DNA of 64,000 nt from Deltaproteobacteria bacterium (lineage in GTDB: Bacteria > Myxococcota_A > UBA9160 > UBA6930), in contig VGRF01000006.1 of assembly GCA_016875395.1 (NCBI GenBank), positions 1-64,000 of the forward strand, written 5' to 3'. Below, piece by piece: positions 34,443-43,311 of this stretch; the stretch's first letter is position 1, and each line of letters starts with the position of its first letter. The notes under the pieces were generated by a model. The model ran no database searches, had not been told where the DNA came from, and saw only the letters and a list, made by a program, of their open reading frames with translations. A program made the translations under genes and the position numbers.

Positions 34443-34984
34443 TTCTTCTTGGCCTTCGCGACCTTTCTCGCGGGCGCCTTCTTCGCCGCGGCCTTCTTCG
34501 CCGCCGGCTTCGCGCTCGCAGCGCGCTTCTGCATCGCCGCCTCCGGGTTCGTGAACTCCGCCGGCATGTTGTGCGTGAAGCACTTTTCCTCGGCGCGCTT
34601 CGTGATGCGCCAGCCATCGAGCGTGCGCAGATACTCGTCGTGGTACCAGAGCCCGCAGAAGAACACGCGGTCTTGGTTGCCGCCTCGCAACACCATCGGG
34701 TTCCAGCAGATCGTCTTCGCCGTCGCGCGGTTGCCTGATAACTGGACGCGGCTCGTCGCGACCATGTGCTGTAAGCCGCCGAACATCGCGAGGGCTTGGC
34801 GGAGGAACGCCTTGGTCTCTTCGAGCCCGCCCGCGCTGCCGCCGAACGCGGTGTAGTCGATGAACGCGTCCCTCGTGAACACCTTGTCGAGCGCGTCGAA
34901 ATCGCGCGTGTCGATGGCGTGGCTGTAGGCAGCCTGCAGGTCGTCGATCTCGAGGCGGTCCGAAAGCTCTTGCAGCGACTTCAC
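34439..34984 (-). CDS. SnoaL/NTF2-like protein with lysine-alanine-rich tail
   Basis: A 181-residue protein. Residues 1-140 form an NTF2-like cone (LQELSDRLEIDDLQAAYSHAIDTRD, then WRITKRAEEKCF), as in SnoaL-type cyclases and hydratases. The last 30 residues are almost only Lys and Ala (for example AAKKAAAKKAPARKVAKAKKK in part), resembling a histone H1 tail. GTG 34984 is preceded by the strong Shine-Dalgarno GGAGGAAT. It is the first gene of the operon leading to the MBOAT. The tail may bind nucleic acid or anionic polymers. Confidence 0.75.
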   Translation of the reverse strand: MKSLQELSDRLEIDDLQAAYSHAIDTRDFDALDKVFTRDAFIDYTAFGGSAGGLEETKAFLRQALAMFGGLQHMVATSRVQLSGNRATAKTICWNPMVLRGGNQDRVFFCGLWYHDEYLRTLDGWRITKRAEEKCFTHNMPAEFTNPEAAMQKRAASAKPAAKKAAAKKAPARKVAKAKKK

Positions 34985-35079
34985 TGGTGAATTCCTCCGT
35001 GGCACGCAACGAAAGCGCGGCTGGCGCCGCGGCGCGAGCCCTTCGCTGGGCGCGTTAGCGTGCTCGCACGGAGTGCTCG

Positions 35080-35949
35080 ATGCGGCTCGACGGACGCGTA
35101 GCGATCGTGACGGGCGCGGGCCGCGGCATCGGCGCCGCGACCGCACGCGAGCTCGCGCGGCTCGGCGCCGCGGTCGTGGTGAACGACCTCGATGCACCGG
35201 AAGCGGAGCGCGTCGCGGGCGAGATCGCGGCCGCGGGCGGTCGCGCGGTCGCGTGCATCGAGTCGGTCACGGATCGCTCGGGTGCCGCGCGCATCCTCGC
35301 GGCGGCGGAGGCGCTCGGCGGCGTCGACATCCTCGTCAACAACGCGGGCCTCTCGTCGTTCATGCCGCTCGCGCAGCTCGACGCCGATCACTTCGAGCGC
35401 GTGGTCGATTCGCACCTGTTAGGGACGTTCCTGTGCACGCGCGCCGTGCTGCCGCGCATGCTGGCGCAGAAGCGCGGCCGCATCGTGAACCTCGTCTCGC
35501 GCGCGGGCCTCGTGGGCTCGCCGAACACCGCGGCTTACGCGGCGGGGAAGGGCGGCGTGTTCGCGTTCACGAACGTGGCGGCGCGCGACCTCGCTGGCAC
35601 CGGCGTCACGGTGAACGCGCTCAATCCCGCCGCCACCCACACGCGCATGGTCACTGGCGCGCTCGACGCGCTCGGCGCCCGCGGCGGCGCCGACACCGCG
35701 CGCGCGGATGCACTGCGCGCTGCGCTGCAGGATCCGCGCGACATCGCGTGCGCGATCGCGGCGCTGTGCGCGGACGAGGCGGCGCACGTCACGGGGCAGG
35801 TGTTCTTCGTCGCGAAGGGCGAGCTCGGCCTGTTCGCCCCGCTCGCCGTCACGCAACACGAGCCACGGCGCGCAGGCTGGAGCGCGGACGACGCGCTCGC
35901 GGCGCTCGCGAAGTTCTCGCTGCACCCGCTCGAGGAGCCGTATCGATGA
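35080..35949 (+). CDS. Short-chain dehydrogenase/reductase
   Basis: A 289-residue SDR: cofactor loop VTGAGRGIGAAT, NNAG, catalytic region NLVSRAGLVGSPNTAAYAAGK and the VTGQVF segment near the C-terminus. It is divergent from the SnoaL operon (95-base shared control region) and convergent with the next SDR. The extended C-terminus, about 40 residues beyond the fold, is typical of some steroid or acyl-CoA pathway SDRs. The substrate is unknown. Confidence 0.83.
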   Translation: MRLDGRVAIVTGAGRGIGAATARELARLGAAVVVNDLDAPEAERVAGEIAAAGGRAVACIESVTDRSGAARILAAAEALGGVDILVNNAGLSSFMPLAQLDADHFERVVDSHLLGTFLCTRAVLPRMLAQKRGRIVNLVSRAGLVGSPNTAAYAAGKGGVFAFTNVAARDLAGTGVTVNALNPAATHTRMVTGALDALGARGGADTARADALRAALQDPRDIACAIAALCADEAAHVTGQVFFVAKGELGLFAPLAVTQHEPRRAGWSADDALAALAKFSLHPLEEPYR

Positions 35950-35974
35950 CGCGTGGGGTGCGTGAGGGCTTGCC

Positions 35975-36727
35975 TCAGCTCGCTGCGAAGCCGCCGCACA
36001 CCGCGAGCGTCGCGCCCGTCACGTAGCTCGCCTGCGCGCTCGCGAGGAACAGCACGGCGGGCGCGATTTCCTCGGGCACGCCGCGGCGCCCCATCGGGAT
36101 CTTCGCCATCTCGGCGGCCTCGATCTCCGGGAACGACTTCATCGGCGTCGTCATGTTCGAGTCTGTCAGGCCCGGCGCCACCGCGTTCACGCGCACGTTC
36201 TGCTTCGCCCACTGCACGGCGAGATTGCGTGTGAGCGCGACCACGCCGGCCTTCGCGGAGCCGTAGCCCGGCACGATCGGCACCGCGCGGAACGAGGCCA
36301 TGCTCGCGAGGTTGATGATCGAGCCGCCGCCGGCGAGCGCGCTCGCGCTGAGCAGCGGCTTGCACGCGAGCGAGAAGCGCCACGCGCTGAACAGGTTCAC
36401 GCGCACCGAGTCCTCGAACACGTCCACGTCCCACTCGCTCGGCTGGAACGGGAAGTTCGCGCCGGCGTTGTTCACGAGCACGTCGAGCGCGCCGAGCGAG
36501 CCGGCCACGCGCGCGATGCCCGCCTTGTCGCGCACGTCGAGCTGTGAGTACGAGAAGCGCGCGAGGTCGTGCGGGTACTCGCGCGCGCTCGCCTTGGTGC
36601 CGGTAATCGCGACCTGCGCGCCGGCGTCCGCGAACGCACGCGCGATGCCGAGGCCGATGCCGTTCGAGCCGCCCGTCACGAGCACGCGCGCAGCGCCGAA
36701 GTCGAAGCGCGAGGTGTTGCTCGCCAC
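35975..36727 (-). CDS. Short-chain dehydrogenase/reductase
   Basis: A 250-residue classical SDR: VTGGSNGIGLGIA, NNAGANFPF, catalytic Ser and Tyr-x-x-x-Lys (NLASMASF, YGSAK) and the VNAVAPGLTDS loop. GTG 36727 is two bases after the stop of the 3-hydroxyacyl-CoA dehydrogenase gene. It is the last gene of a four-gene minus-strand operon (enoyl-CoA hydratase, SDR, HADH, SDR). Confidence 0.83.
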   Translation of the reverse strand: MASNTSRFDFGAARVLVTGGSNGIGLGIARAFADAGAQVAITGTKASAREYPHDLARFSYSQLDVRDKAGIARVAGSLGALDVLVNNAGANFPFQPSEWDVDVFEDSVRVNLFSAWRFSLACKPLLSASALAGGGSIINLASMASFRAVPIVPGYGSAKAGVVALTRNLAVQWAKQNVRVNAVAPGLTDSNMTTPMKSFPEIEAAEMAKIPMGRRGVPEEIAPAVLFLASAQASYVTGATLAVCGGFAAS

Positions 36728-36729
36728 GG

Positions 36730-37473
36730 CTACTTCTTCCAGCCCGTCGTGGCGCCCTTCACCATCGCGAACGGGCCGACGGGCCAGCGAAAGCAGTCGA
36801 CCATCAGCGCGTTCACCTGCTCGTGCGTGGCGACGCCTTCCTCCACGACGCGCGCCGCCTCGCGCAGCATCGCGCCGTAGATGCGGTTCGCGACGAAGCC
36901 CCACGCGAGTGGCTGGTCCTTCACGACGATGGGGTTCTTGCCGCAGCGCTTCGCCACTTCGACCACCGTCTCCGTAACAACCGGGTCGGTCTGCGCGAAG
37001 GTGACGATCTCCGCGAACTTCATCACGTACGCGGGCGACGCCCAGTGCCACACGATCGCCCGCCCCGGGCGCCCGGTGGCGCCCGCGATCGCGGCGAGCG
37101 GGAAGCCCGAGGTGTTGCTCGCGAGGATCGCGTGCTCCGGCGCCGCGGCGTCGAGGTCGCGGAAGACGCGCATCTTCAGATCGAGGCGCTCGGGCACGCA
37201 CTCGATCACGAGATCGCAGCTCGCCGCCGCCGCGAAATCCGTGGTCCACGTGATGCGCGCGCGCGCGGAGTCTGCGTCCGCTGCGCTGAGCTTCCCGATC
37301 GCGACGGCGCCGCCGATGCCGAAGCGCCCGCTCGCGGCGTCCTGCTTGCCGCGCTCGAGCGCGTCGGCGGCGATGTCGCTGCACACGACCTGATAACCGG
37401 CGACCGCACAGCTCTGGGCGATGCCACCGCCCATCACGCCCGCACCGATCACGCCGATCTTCGAAATGCTCAT
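36730..37473 (-). CDS. 3-hydroxyacyl-CoA dehydrogenase family protein, short C-terminal domain
   Basis: A 247-residue NAD-dependent dehydrogenase. The Rossmann start GVIGAGVMGGGIAQS, the VIECVPERLDLK segment, the catalytic His-Glu pair (HWASPAYVMKFAEIV) and FVANRIYGAMLREA are all present. The usual helical C-terminal domain ends early, soon after WPVGPFAMV, so 30-50 residues normally involved in dimerisation are missing. It belongs to the beta-oxidation-like operon. It overlaps the upstream SDR gene (ATGA). Confidence 0.82.
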   Translation of the reverse strand: MSISKIGVIGAGVMGGGIAQSCAVAGYQVVCSDIAADALERGKQDAASGRFGIGGAVAIGKLSAADADSARARITWTTDFAAAASCDLVIECVPERLDLKMRVFRDLDAAAPEHAILASNTSGFPLAAIAGATGRPGRAIVWHWASPAYVMKFAEIVTFAQTDPVVTETVVEVAKRCGKNPIVVKDQPLAWGFVANRIYGAMLREAARVVEEGVATHEQVNALMVDCFRWPVGPFAMVKGATTGWKK

Positions 37474-38222
37474 TGGATGACGAAGCCTCCGTCGGCGACG
37501 ACGTACGCGCCGGTGATGAAGCTCGCGCGCGGCGAGCACAGGAACGAGATCAGCTCGGCGATCTCGTCGGGCGTGCCGTAGCGCCCGACCGGCGCGACGC
37601 GGCCGACGCGCTCGAAGATCTCGGGCGGCATCGCGCCCCGCGTCATCGCGGTGTCGGTGTTGCCGGGGCCGACGGCATTGCAGCGGATGCCCTGCTTCGC
37701 GTAGTCGAGCGCGACCACTTTCGTGAGCCCGACGACGCCGTGCTTGCTCGCGACGTACGCCGGAATCCCCGCGTTCGCGATCTGACCCATCATCGAGCTG
37801 AGGTTCACGATCGCGCCGCCGCCGCTCGCGAGCATCGCCGGCACGGCGTAGCGAATCGCGTAGAACGTCCCGGACAGGTTGATCGCGAGGCAGCGCTGCC
37901 ACTCGTCGAGCGGGTACTCGTGCGTCGCGACCATCGGCGGCGAGATGCCCGCGCTGTTCACGAGCGCGTCGAGGCGCCCGAGCTCCGCGACCGCACGCTG
38001 CACCATCGCCTCCACCTGCGCGGGCTGCGCCACGTCGCACGCGATCGCGATGGCGCGCGCGCCGCTCGCGCGCAGCTGCTCGGCGACGTCGCCCGCGCGC
38101 TTCGCGTCGAAGTCCGCGACCGCGATGCTCGCGCCCTCGCGCGCCATCACGCGCGCCGTCGCGGCGCCGATGCCGCTCGCGCCGCCGGTGATCAGCGCGA
38201 CTCTCCCTGATAACTCGGCCAA
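37470..38222 (-). CDS. Short-chain dehydrogenase/reductase (TTG start)
   Basis: A 250-residue SDR: ITGGASGIGAATARV, a variant NSAG in place of NNAG, catalytic NLSSMMGQIANAGIPAYVASK and GPGNTDTAM. No ATG or GTG lies near the homologous N-terminus. TTG 38222 follows a good Shine-Dalgarno GGAGG at the right spacing, so it is taken as the start. Transcribed with the HADH and SDR genes that follow. Confidence 0.8.
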   Translation of the reverse strand: MAELSGRVALITGGASGIGAATARVMAREGASIAVADFDAKRAGDVAEQLRASGARAIAIACDVAQPAQVEAMVQRAVAELGRLDALVNSAGISPPMVATHEYPLDEWQRCLAINLSGTFYAIRYAVPAMLASGGGAIVNLSSMMGQIANAGIPAYVASKHGVVGLTKVVALDYAKQGIRCNAVGPGNTDTAMTRGAMPPEIFERVGRVAPVGRYGTPDEIAELISFLCSPRASFITGAYVVADGGFVIQ

Positions 38223-38275
38223 GGCGCTTCCTCCGCTTCCCGCCCGTTCGTCGCGGGGGGCGGGCGGAGCTTGCC

Positions 38276-38947
38276 TCAACCGAGCGCTGGCTTCTGCCGC
38301 AGCGCCGCGAGCACGTGGGGATAGAGGTCGCTCTTGATGCGCTTCATCACCGGGTGCGCCTTCGCGGCGAGCGGCGCGGCGATCGCGAGCGCGCGCGGCA
38401 AGAGCTCGCTCTCGGGCAGCGCCTCTTCGACGATGCCCGCGGCCTGCGCGTCGGCGCCGCCGTAACGCCGGCCCGTCGCGAGCACCTCGTGCACGGTCTG
38501 GCCGGGGAGGCGCGCGGCGAGCAGCGCGGTCATGCCGGGGTGCAGCGGCGCGCGCATGTCGATCTCGGGCATGCAGAAGAAGCCGCGGTCGGCGCGCATG
38601 AGGCGGTAGTCGTGCGCGACGAGCAGCTGGGCGCCCGCGCCGAACGCGTGCCCGTTGCAGGCGCTCACCGTCGTGCACGGCAGCGTCAGCACGCGCGCGA
38701 GCACTGCGAGCACCGAGGCGATGTAGTCGGGGAACGAGTCCTTGCGCTCGCGAAACGCCCAGTCGAGATCGAGCCCGTTCGAGTAGAACTTGCCCGTGCC
38801 GGTCGTGACGAGCGCCTTTGGTCCCTCAGCGCGTTCCACCTCGTCGAGCGCAGCGTTCCAGGCCGCGACGCTGTCGTCGCGAAAGCGATTCTCCGCGTCG
38901 TTCATGCGCAGCACGAAAACGGCGCCGTCGCGCGAGAGGTCGATCAT
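38276..38947 (-). CDS. Enoyl-CoA hydratase/isomerase family protein
   Basis: A 223-residue crotonase-fold protein. The oxyanion-hole strands are GTGKFYSNGLDLDW and ACNGHAFGAGAQLLVAHDYRL. The second catalytic Glu position is at MPEIDMRAPLHPG. It is shorter than standard hydratases (about 255 residues) because the C-terminal trimerisation helices are reduced; it resembles the Delta3,Delta2-enoyl-CoA isomerase branch. First gene of the beta-oxidation-like operon. Confidence 0.8.
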   Translation of the reverse strand: MIDLSRDGAVFVLRMNDAENRFRDDSVAAWNAALDEVERAEGPKALVTTGTGKFYSNGLDLDWAFRERKDSFPDYIASVLAVLARVLTLPCTTVSACNGHAFGAGAQLLVAHDYRLMRADRGFFCMPEIDMRAPLHPGMTALLAARLPGQTVHEVLATGRRYGGADAQAAGIVEEALPESELLPRALAIAAPLAAKAHPVMKRIKSDLYPHVLAALRQKPALG

Positions 38948-38967
38948 CGAGTCTCCAGAGTGCCGGT

Positions 38968-39025
38968 CATTTCGCCCCGGCCGGAATGAGCGCTTCGCGT
39001 GAGACATTCCGGCCGGGCCGAAATG
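38968..39025. repeat. Twin palindromic elements between dapL and the crotonase gene
   Basis: Two copies of a 21-base near-palindrome of the form CATT-CGGCC-GG-AATG lie at 38968-38988 and 39005-39025. They are inverted relative to each other with one mismatch and a 16-base spacer. The second is flanked by GAGA/TCTC, which extends it to 29 bases. They could fold as two small hairpins or one long stem. Terminator, REP-type element or operator are all possible. Confidence 0.55.
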
Positions 39026-39044
39026 TCTCATCGATGGGTGCCGG

Positions 39045-40283
39045 CTACGCGCGCCCGAACGCCCTCGTGATGCGCGCGATCGCCTCGTTCACGTTCGCGC
39101 GCGAGTTGAACGCGCTGAGGCGGAAGTAGCCCTCGCCGTGCGGGCCGAAGCCCGAGCCCGGCGTGCCGACGACGTGCGCTTGCCTGAGCAGGCGATCGAA
39201 GAGGTCCCACGAGCTCAGCCCATCGGGCGTGCGCATCCACAGGTAGGGCGCGTGCACGCCGCCGAACACGCTGAAGCCCGCGGCGCCGAGCCCTTCGCGC
39301 AGCGTGCGCGCGTTCTCGAGGTAGAACGCCACCTGCTCGAGCGTCTGCTTCAACCCCTCGGGCGAGTACACCGCTTCGGCGGCGCGCTGCGTCACGTACG
39401 GCACGCCGTTGAACTTGGTCGAGTGCCGCCGCGCCCACAGCCCGTGCAGCGGCACGCGCTCGCCGCTCGCGGTCGTGCCCGTCACTTCCTTCGGCACCAC
39501 CGTGAACGCGCAGCGCACACCCGTGAAGCCCGCGCGCTTGCTGAAGCTCCGCATCTCGATCGCGACGCTGCGCGCGCCCGGGATCTCGTAGATCGAGCGC
39601 GGCAGCGCGTCGTCGGTGACGTAGGCCTCGTAAGCCGCGTCGAAGATGATCACGGCGTCGTTCGCCTGTGCCCAGCGCACCCAGCGCTCCAGCAGCGCGC
39701 GGCTCATCACGGCGCCGGTCGGGTTGTTAGGTGAGCACAGGTAGACGAGATCGGCGCGTTCGCTCGGCGGCTCGGGCGCGAAACCGCTCGCTTCGGTGCA
39801 CGGGATGTAGGTTACGCCCGCGAAGCGGCCCGTGCCGTCCGCGGCGCCCGTGCGCCCGGCCATCACGTTGCTGTCGACGTACACCGGGTACACCGGATCG
39901 CTCACGGCGATCCGGCAGTCGACGCCGAAGATCTCCTGGATGTTGCCGCTGTCCTGTTTTGCGCCATCCGACACGAAGATCTCGTCCGCCGCGACCTCGA
40001 CGCCGCGCGAGGCGAAGTCGTGCTTGCGGATCGCCTCGAGCAAGAACGCCTCGCCATGATCCGGCGGATAGCCGCGGAAGCCCTCGCGCGTGCCCATCTC
40101 GGTCACGGCCTTGTGCATCGCCTCGGTCACCGCGGGCACGAGCGGCTCGGTGACGTCGCCGATGCCGAGGCGAATCACCTTCGCGTCGGGGTTGGCCGCC
40201 TGGAAGGCTCGCACGCGTCGCCCGATCTCGGGGAAGAGATAACCAGCCTGGAGCTTTCGGTAGTTCTCATTGATGCGCGTCAT
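39045..40283 (-). CDS. dapL: LL-diaminopimelate aminotransferase
   Basis: A 412-residue fold-type I PLP aminotransferase that converts tetrahydrodipicolinate directly to LL-diaminopimelate for lysine and peptidoglycan. The DapL start [55 protein letters not shown] and the PLP lysine in [16 protein letters not shown] are diagnostic. ATG 40283 is chosen because homology begins there. This one-step route is found in plants, Chlamydiae and several bacterial phyla, and it replaces dapD/C/E. Confidence 0.92.
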   Translation of the reverse strand: MTRINENYRKLQAGYLFPEIGRRVRAFQAANPDAKVIRLGIGDVTEPLVPAVTEAMHKAVTEMGTREGFRGYPPDHGEAFLLEAIRKHDFASRGVEVAADEIFVSDGAKQDSGNIQEIFGVDCRIAVSDPVYPVYVDSNVMAGRTGAADGTGRFAGVTYIPCTEASGFAPEPPSERADLVYLCSPNNPTGAVMSRALLERWVRWAQANDAVIIFDAAYEAYVTDDALPRSIYEIPGARSVAIEMRSFSKRAGFTGVRCAFTVVPKEVTGTTASGERVPLHGLWARRHSTKFNGVPYVTQRAAEAVYSPEGLKQTLEQVAFYLENARTLREGLGAAGFSVFGGVHAPYLWMRTPDGLSSWDLFDRLLRQAHVVGTPGSGFGPHGEGYFRLSAFNSRANVNEAIARITRAFGRA

Positions 40284-40457
40284 GCGCGGAACATACGGAG
40301 GCGTCTTTTTCGTCGCAGCTGTGCAGAGCTCGGCTCGCTTTTTCCGACACCTCCCCAATTTGGGTGACGCGAGTGACTCCGAGCCACGCTTGACTCTGCC
40401 CGCGTCTCCTCACGGAGACGGGCGCAGCGGCGGAGAGGCACCCTACGCCGAGGCGTC

Positions 40458-40485
40458 ACGCCGGCCAGGGCAACCTGGCCGGCGT
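40458..40485 (-). terminator. Strong stem-loop after the FAD-linked oxidase gene
   Basis: A perfect 12-base-pair stem (ACGCCGGCCAGG / CCTGGCCGGCGT) with a 4-base loop, 26 bases past the stop of the oxidase gene. There is no U-run, which is common for very GC-rich genomes. The rest of 40284-40511 is the dapL upstream region; no other feature is seen there. Confidence 0.55.
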
Positions 40486-40511
40486 CACACGCCCCCCTCC
40501 GGCGGGAGTTG

Positions 40512-42131
40512 TTAGGCCGGATCGATCAGCACGCCTGGGTTCAGCACCGCGTGCGGGTCGAGCGCCTTCTTCGCCGCGCGCAGCGCGCTGGCGAACAGCT
40601 CGGGGCGCTGCTGGTCGTACCACGGGCGGTGATCGCGGCCGACGGCGTGGTGGTGCGTGATGGTGCCGCCCGCAGCGATCAGAGCCTCGCTGGCCGCGGC
40701 CTTGATCTCGCCCCACTGCGCGAGCTCGCTGCCGTGTCGCGACGGCGCGCTGATCGAGTAGTAGGGCGCGGGTCCGTCGGGGTAGACGTGCGTGAAGCGG
40801 CACGAGACGGTGCCCGCGCCGCACACGCGCGCGACCGCGTCGCGCGTCGCCGTCATCACGCGCGCGTGGAAGTCGCGGAAGCGGTTCCACGGAATCGCCG
40901 TCTCGAACGTCTCCATGATCACCGCATACGGCGCCATCGCGTCGCGCGCGTACGGCGCGCGCAGGAACGCATTGCGCCACGCGCCCGCGGCGCCGTCGCG
41001 ATCGCCGCCGCCGCTGTCGCCCGCGGTCTCGCGCGTCGTCGCCTTGCTCTCGTCGAACTCGCCGCCGTGCGCGCGGCACAGCTCGAGCGCGCGCTTCATC
41101 CACGGCTCGAGGGCATGGTCCGCCGACTCGAAGCCGAGCACGAGCACGGAGTGAGTGCCGTCGCCCGCGCCGGAGCCGAGCGCTTCCTGCGCATCGAGCA
41201 GGCGGCAGTTCGCGGGATAGAGGCCCGCCTGCGAGATCGCGCGCACGGCTTCGGCCGCGCGGAAGAAGCCGTCGTCGCCGCGGAACAGCACGGACGCGCC
41301 CGCGCGGAACGTGGGCCGATCCTGTACGCGCATCCACGCTTCCGTAATCACTCCGAGAATTCCCTCGGAGCCGATGAACATGCGGTCGGGGCTCGGGCCC
41401 GCGCCCGAGCCGGGCAGGCGGCGCGACTCGAGCACGCCGCGCGGCGTCACGACTCGGAGCGACTCCACGAAGTCGTCGATGTGCGTGTAGAGCGAGGCGT
41501 AGTGGCCGCCGCCGCGCGTCGCGATCCAGCCGCCGAGCGTCGAGAACTCGAACGACTGCGGGAAGTGGCGAAGCGTCAGCCGATGAGGCCGCAGCTGGTC
41601 TTCGAGCGCCGGGCCGTAGGCGCCCGCCTGGATGCGCGCGGCGCGCGAGGTGCGGTCGACCTCGAGCACGCGGCCCATGCGCGAGAGATCGAGCGAGAGG
41701 ACGCCGCGGTACGCGGGCAGATTCGTCTCGACGCCGCCGACGACCGAGGAGCCGCCGCCGTACGGGATCGCCGCGATGCCAGCGCTGCCGCACCAATCGA
41801 GCAGCGCGGCGACGTCGGCCTCGTTGTTAGGGAACGCCACGAAATCCGGCGGCTCGGGGAACTCGCCGCGGAAGCCGCGCACGATGTCGCGGAACGACTT
41901 GCCGTAGTGGTGCCCCGCGCGCTCCGCGGGCACATCGCTCAGCAGCGCGCGCAGCGCACTCGGCGCCGCGACGCGGGGCGCGCGCAGCCGGAGCGCCTCC
42001 CGCGTGGGAAACGGCCGCGGGCCATCGAGGGCGCGCCCGAAGCGCGCCGCGAGCGACTTCGCCATCGCCGCGCCCTGCTCGGGTGTCGGCCGCGCCTCCT
42101 CGATCCCCCAGCCCCAGAAGCTGCGCGGCAT
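40512..42131 (-). CDS. FAD-linked oxidase, alkyldihydroxyacetonephosphate-synthase-like
   Basis: A 539-residue VAO-family flavoprotein. The FAD domain shows PYGGGSSVVGGVE and FSTLGGWIATRGGGHYASLYTHIDD; the C-terminal cap ends with the conserved GTITHHHAVGRDHRPWY and LDPHAVLNPG. The double/triple His segment and overall length match alkylglycerone-phosphate synthase (AGPS), which makes the ether bond of ether lipids. Bacterial relatives may have other roles, and no acyl-DHAP partner gene is nearby. The stop codon TAA is part of a CCTAACA motif. Confidence 0.8.
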   Translation of the reverse strand: MPRSFWGWGIEEARPTPEQGAAMAKSLAARFGRALDGPRPFPTREALRLRAPRVAAPSALRALLSDVPAERAGHHYGKSFRDIVRGFRGEFPEPPDFVAFPNNEADVAALLDWCGSAGIAAIPYGGGSSVVGGVETNLPAYRGVLSLDLSRMGRVLEVDRTSRAARIQAGAYGPALEDQLRPHRLTLRHFPQSFEFSTLGGWIATRGGGHYASLYTHIDDFVESLRVVTPRGVLESRRLPGSGAGPSPDRMFIGSEGILGVITEAWMRVQDRPTFRAGASVLFRGDDGFFRAAEAVRAISQAGLYPANCRLLDAQEALGSGAGDGTHSVLVLGFESADHALEPWMKRALELCRAHGGEFDESKATTRETAGDSGGGDRDGAAGAWRNAFLRAPYARDAMAPYAVIMETFETAIPWNRFRDFHARVMTATRDAVARVCGAGTVSCRFTHVYPDGPAPYYSISAPSRHGSELAQWGEIKAAASEALIAAGGTITHHHAVGRDHRPWYDQQRPELFASALRAAKKALDPHAVLNPGVLIDPA

Positions 42132-42176
42132 GTGGCGCCTCCTACGGTTTCGCGACTCGCGGCTTCGGGCCGCCCG

Positions 42177-43217
42177 CTACTTCTTCCCCGCCGCCTTCTT
42201 CTTCCCGCTCTTCTTCTTCGCCCCCGCCTTCGGCTTCTTCGCGGGCGCCTTCTTCATCGCCGCGGCCCGCTTCTTCCCGCCGCCGCTGCGCACGTTCGGG
42301 GTGCGCGCCTGCTTGGGCGCCGGCGCGCCGCCCGGCGCGAGGGCGCGCAGCAGCGCGAGATCGGGGCCGGGCTCGCCGTCGGGGCGGAAGGGCTGGATGC
42401 ACACGTGGTCGGCGCCGGCGTCGAAGTGCGCCTGGATGTGGGCGCGAATCGCGTCCTCGCTGCCCCAGCACACGATCGCGTCGATCAGGCGATCGCTGCC
42501 GCCGCCTTGCCAGTCCGCGTCTTCGAAGCCGAGCGTGCGCCAGTTCTCATAATAATTCGGCAGCGAGAGGTAGATGCCGAGGTTCTTGCGCGCGACGGCG
42601 CGAGCCTTCACCGGGTTCGTCTCGCGCAGCACCATCTGCTCGGGCGCGAGCGTCGGGCCGGCGCCCATGATCGCGCGCGCGCGCCGCGTGTGTTCCGGCG
42701 TGACGTTGTAAGGATGGGCGCCTGCGGTTCGCTCGGCGGCGAGCTTCAGCATGTTCTCGCGCAGCGCGGCCAGCACGATCGGCGCCTCGGCGGCGGGCCG
42801 CGGCCCGAGGTAGAGCGCCTTCGCCATCGCATCGAGGTAGCTCCGCATCGTCGTCACGGGCTTGCCGTAGTCGTGGCCGCGCATGCCCGCGACCATCGGC
42901 TTGTGCGAGACGCCGAGGCCGAGCACGAGCCGGCCGCCCGTCAGCTCCGCGACGGAGTGTTGGATCGCGTTCATCGCCATCGGGTCGCGCGCGTAGATGT
43001 TCGCGATGCCCGTCGCGAACACGAGCTTCTTCGTGTGGTTCGCGAGATGGCAGATCAGCGCGAAGGGATCGCGCGCGACGGCCTCGGGCGTCCACAGCGC
43101 GCTGTAGCCGAGGCTCTCGATCTCGGCGGCGAACTCCGCGGCCTTCGCAGCCGGATACGAGTCGATCGAGGTCCAGACACCGAGCTTTCCGAGAATCTCC
43201 GCGTTGCGCGCGACCAT
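42177..43217 (-). CDS. LLM-class flavin/F420-dependent oxidoreductase with lysine-rich tail
   Basis: A 346-residue luciferase-like TIM barrel (LGKLGVWTSIDSYPAAKAAEFAAEI in part, GYSALWTPEAVARDPF, ATGIANIYARDPMAM, LGLGVSHKPMVAGMRGHDYGKP). The pattern fits TIGR03620-type enzymes of actinobacteria, which use F420. The last 35 residues are a Lys/Ala/Gly tail similar to that of the SnoaL-like protein at 34439. ATG 43217 has a GAAGGAA ribosome-binding site; ATG 43235 is possible. The substrate is unknown. Confidence 0.78.
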   Translation of the reverse strand: MVARNAEILGKLGVWTSIDSYPAAKAAEFAAEIESLGYSALWTPEAVARDPFALICHLANHTKKLVFATGIANIYARDPMAMNAIQHSVAELTGGRLVLGLGVSHKPMVAGMRGHDYGKPVTTMRSYLDAMAKALYLGPRPAAEAPIVLAALRENMLKLAAERTAGAHPYNVTPEHTRRARAIMGAGPTLAPEQMVLRETNPVKARAVARKNLGIYLSLPNYYENWRTLGFEDADWQGGGSDRLIDAIVCWGSEDAIRAHIQAHFDAGADHVCIQPFRPDGEPGPDLALLRALAPGGAPAPKQARTPNVRSGGGKKRAAAMKKAPAKKPKAGAKKKSGKKKAAGKK

Positions 43218-43311
43218 GAGCGTTCCTTCGTGCATGAGATGTGAGGCGCGCGACTCTACTGCGGGCGCATTGCGAAGTGCAGCGCGCGCGGTCGTCGTGC
43301 AAGATCGCGCG

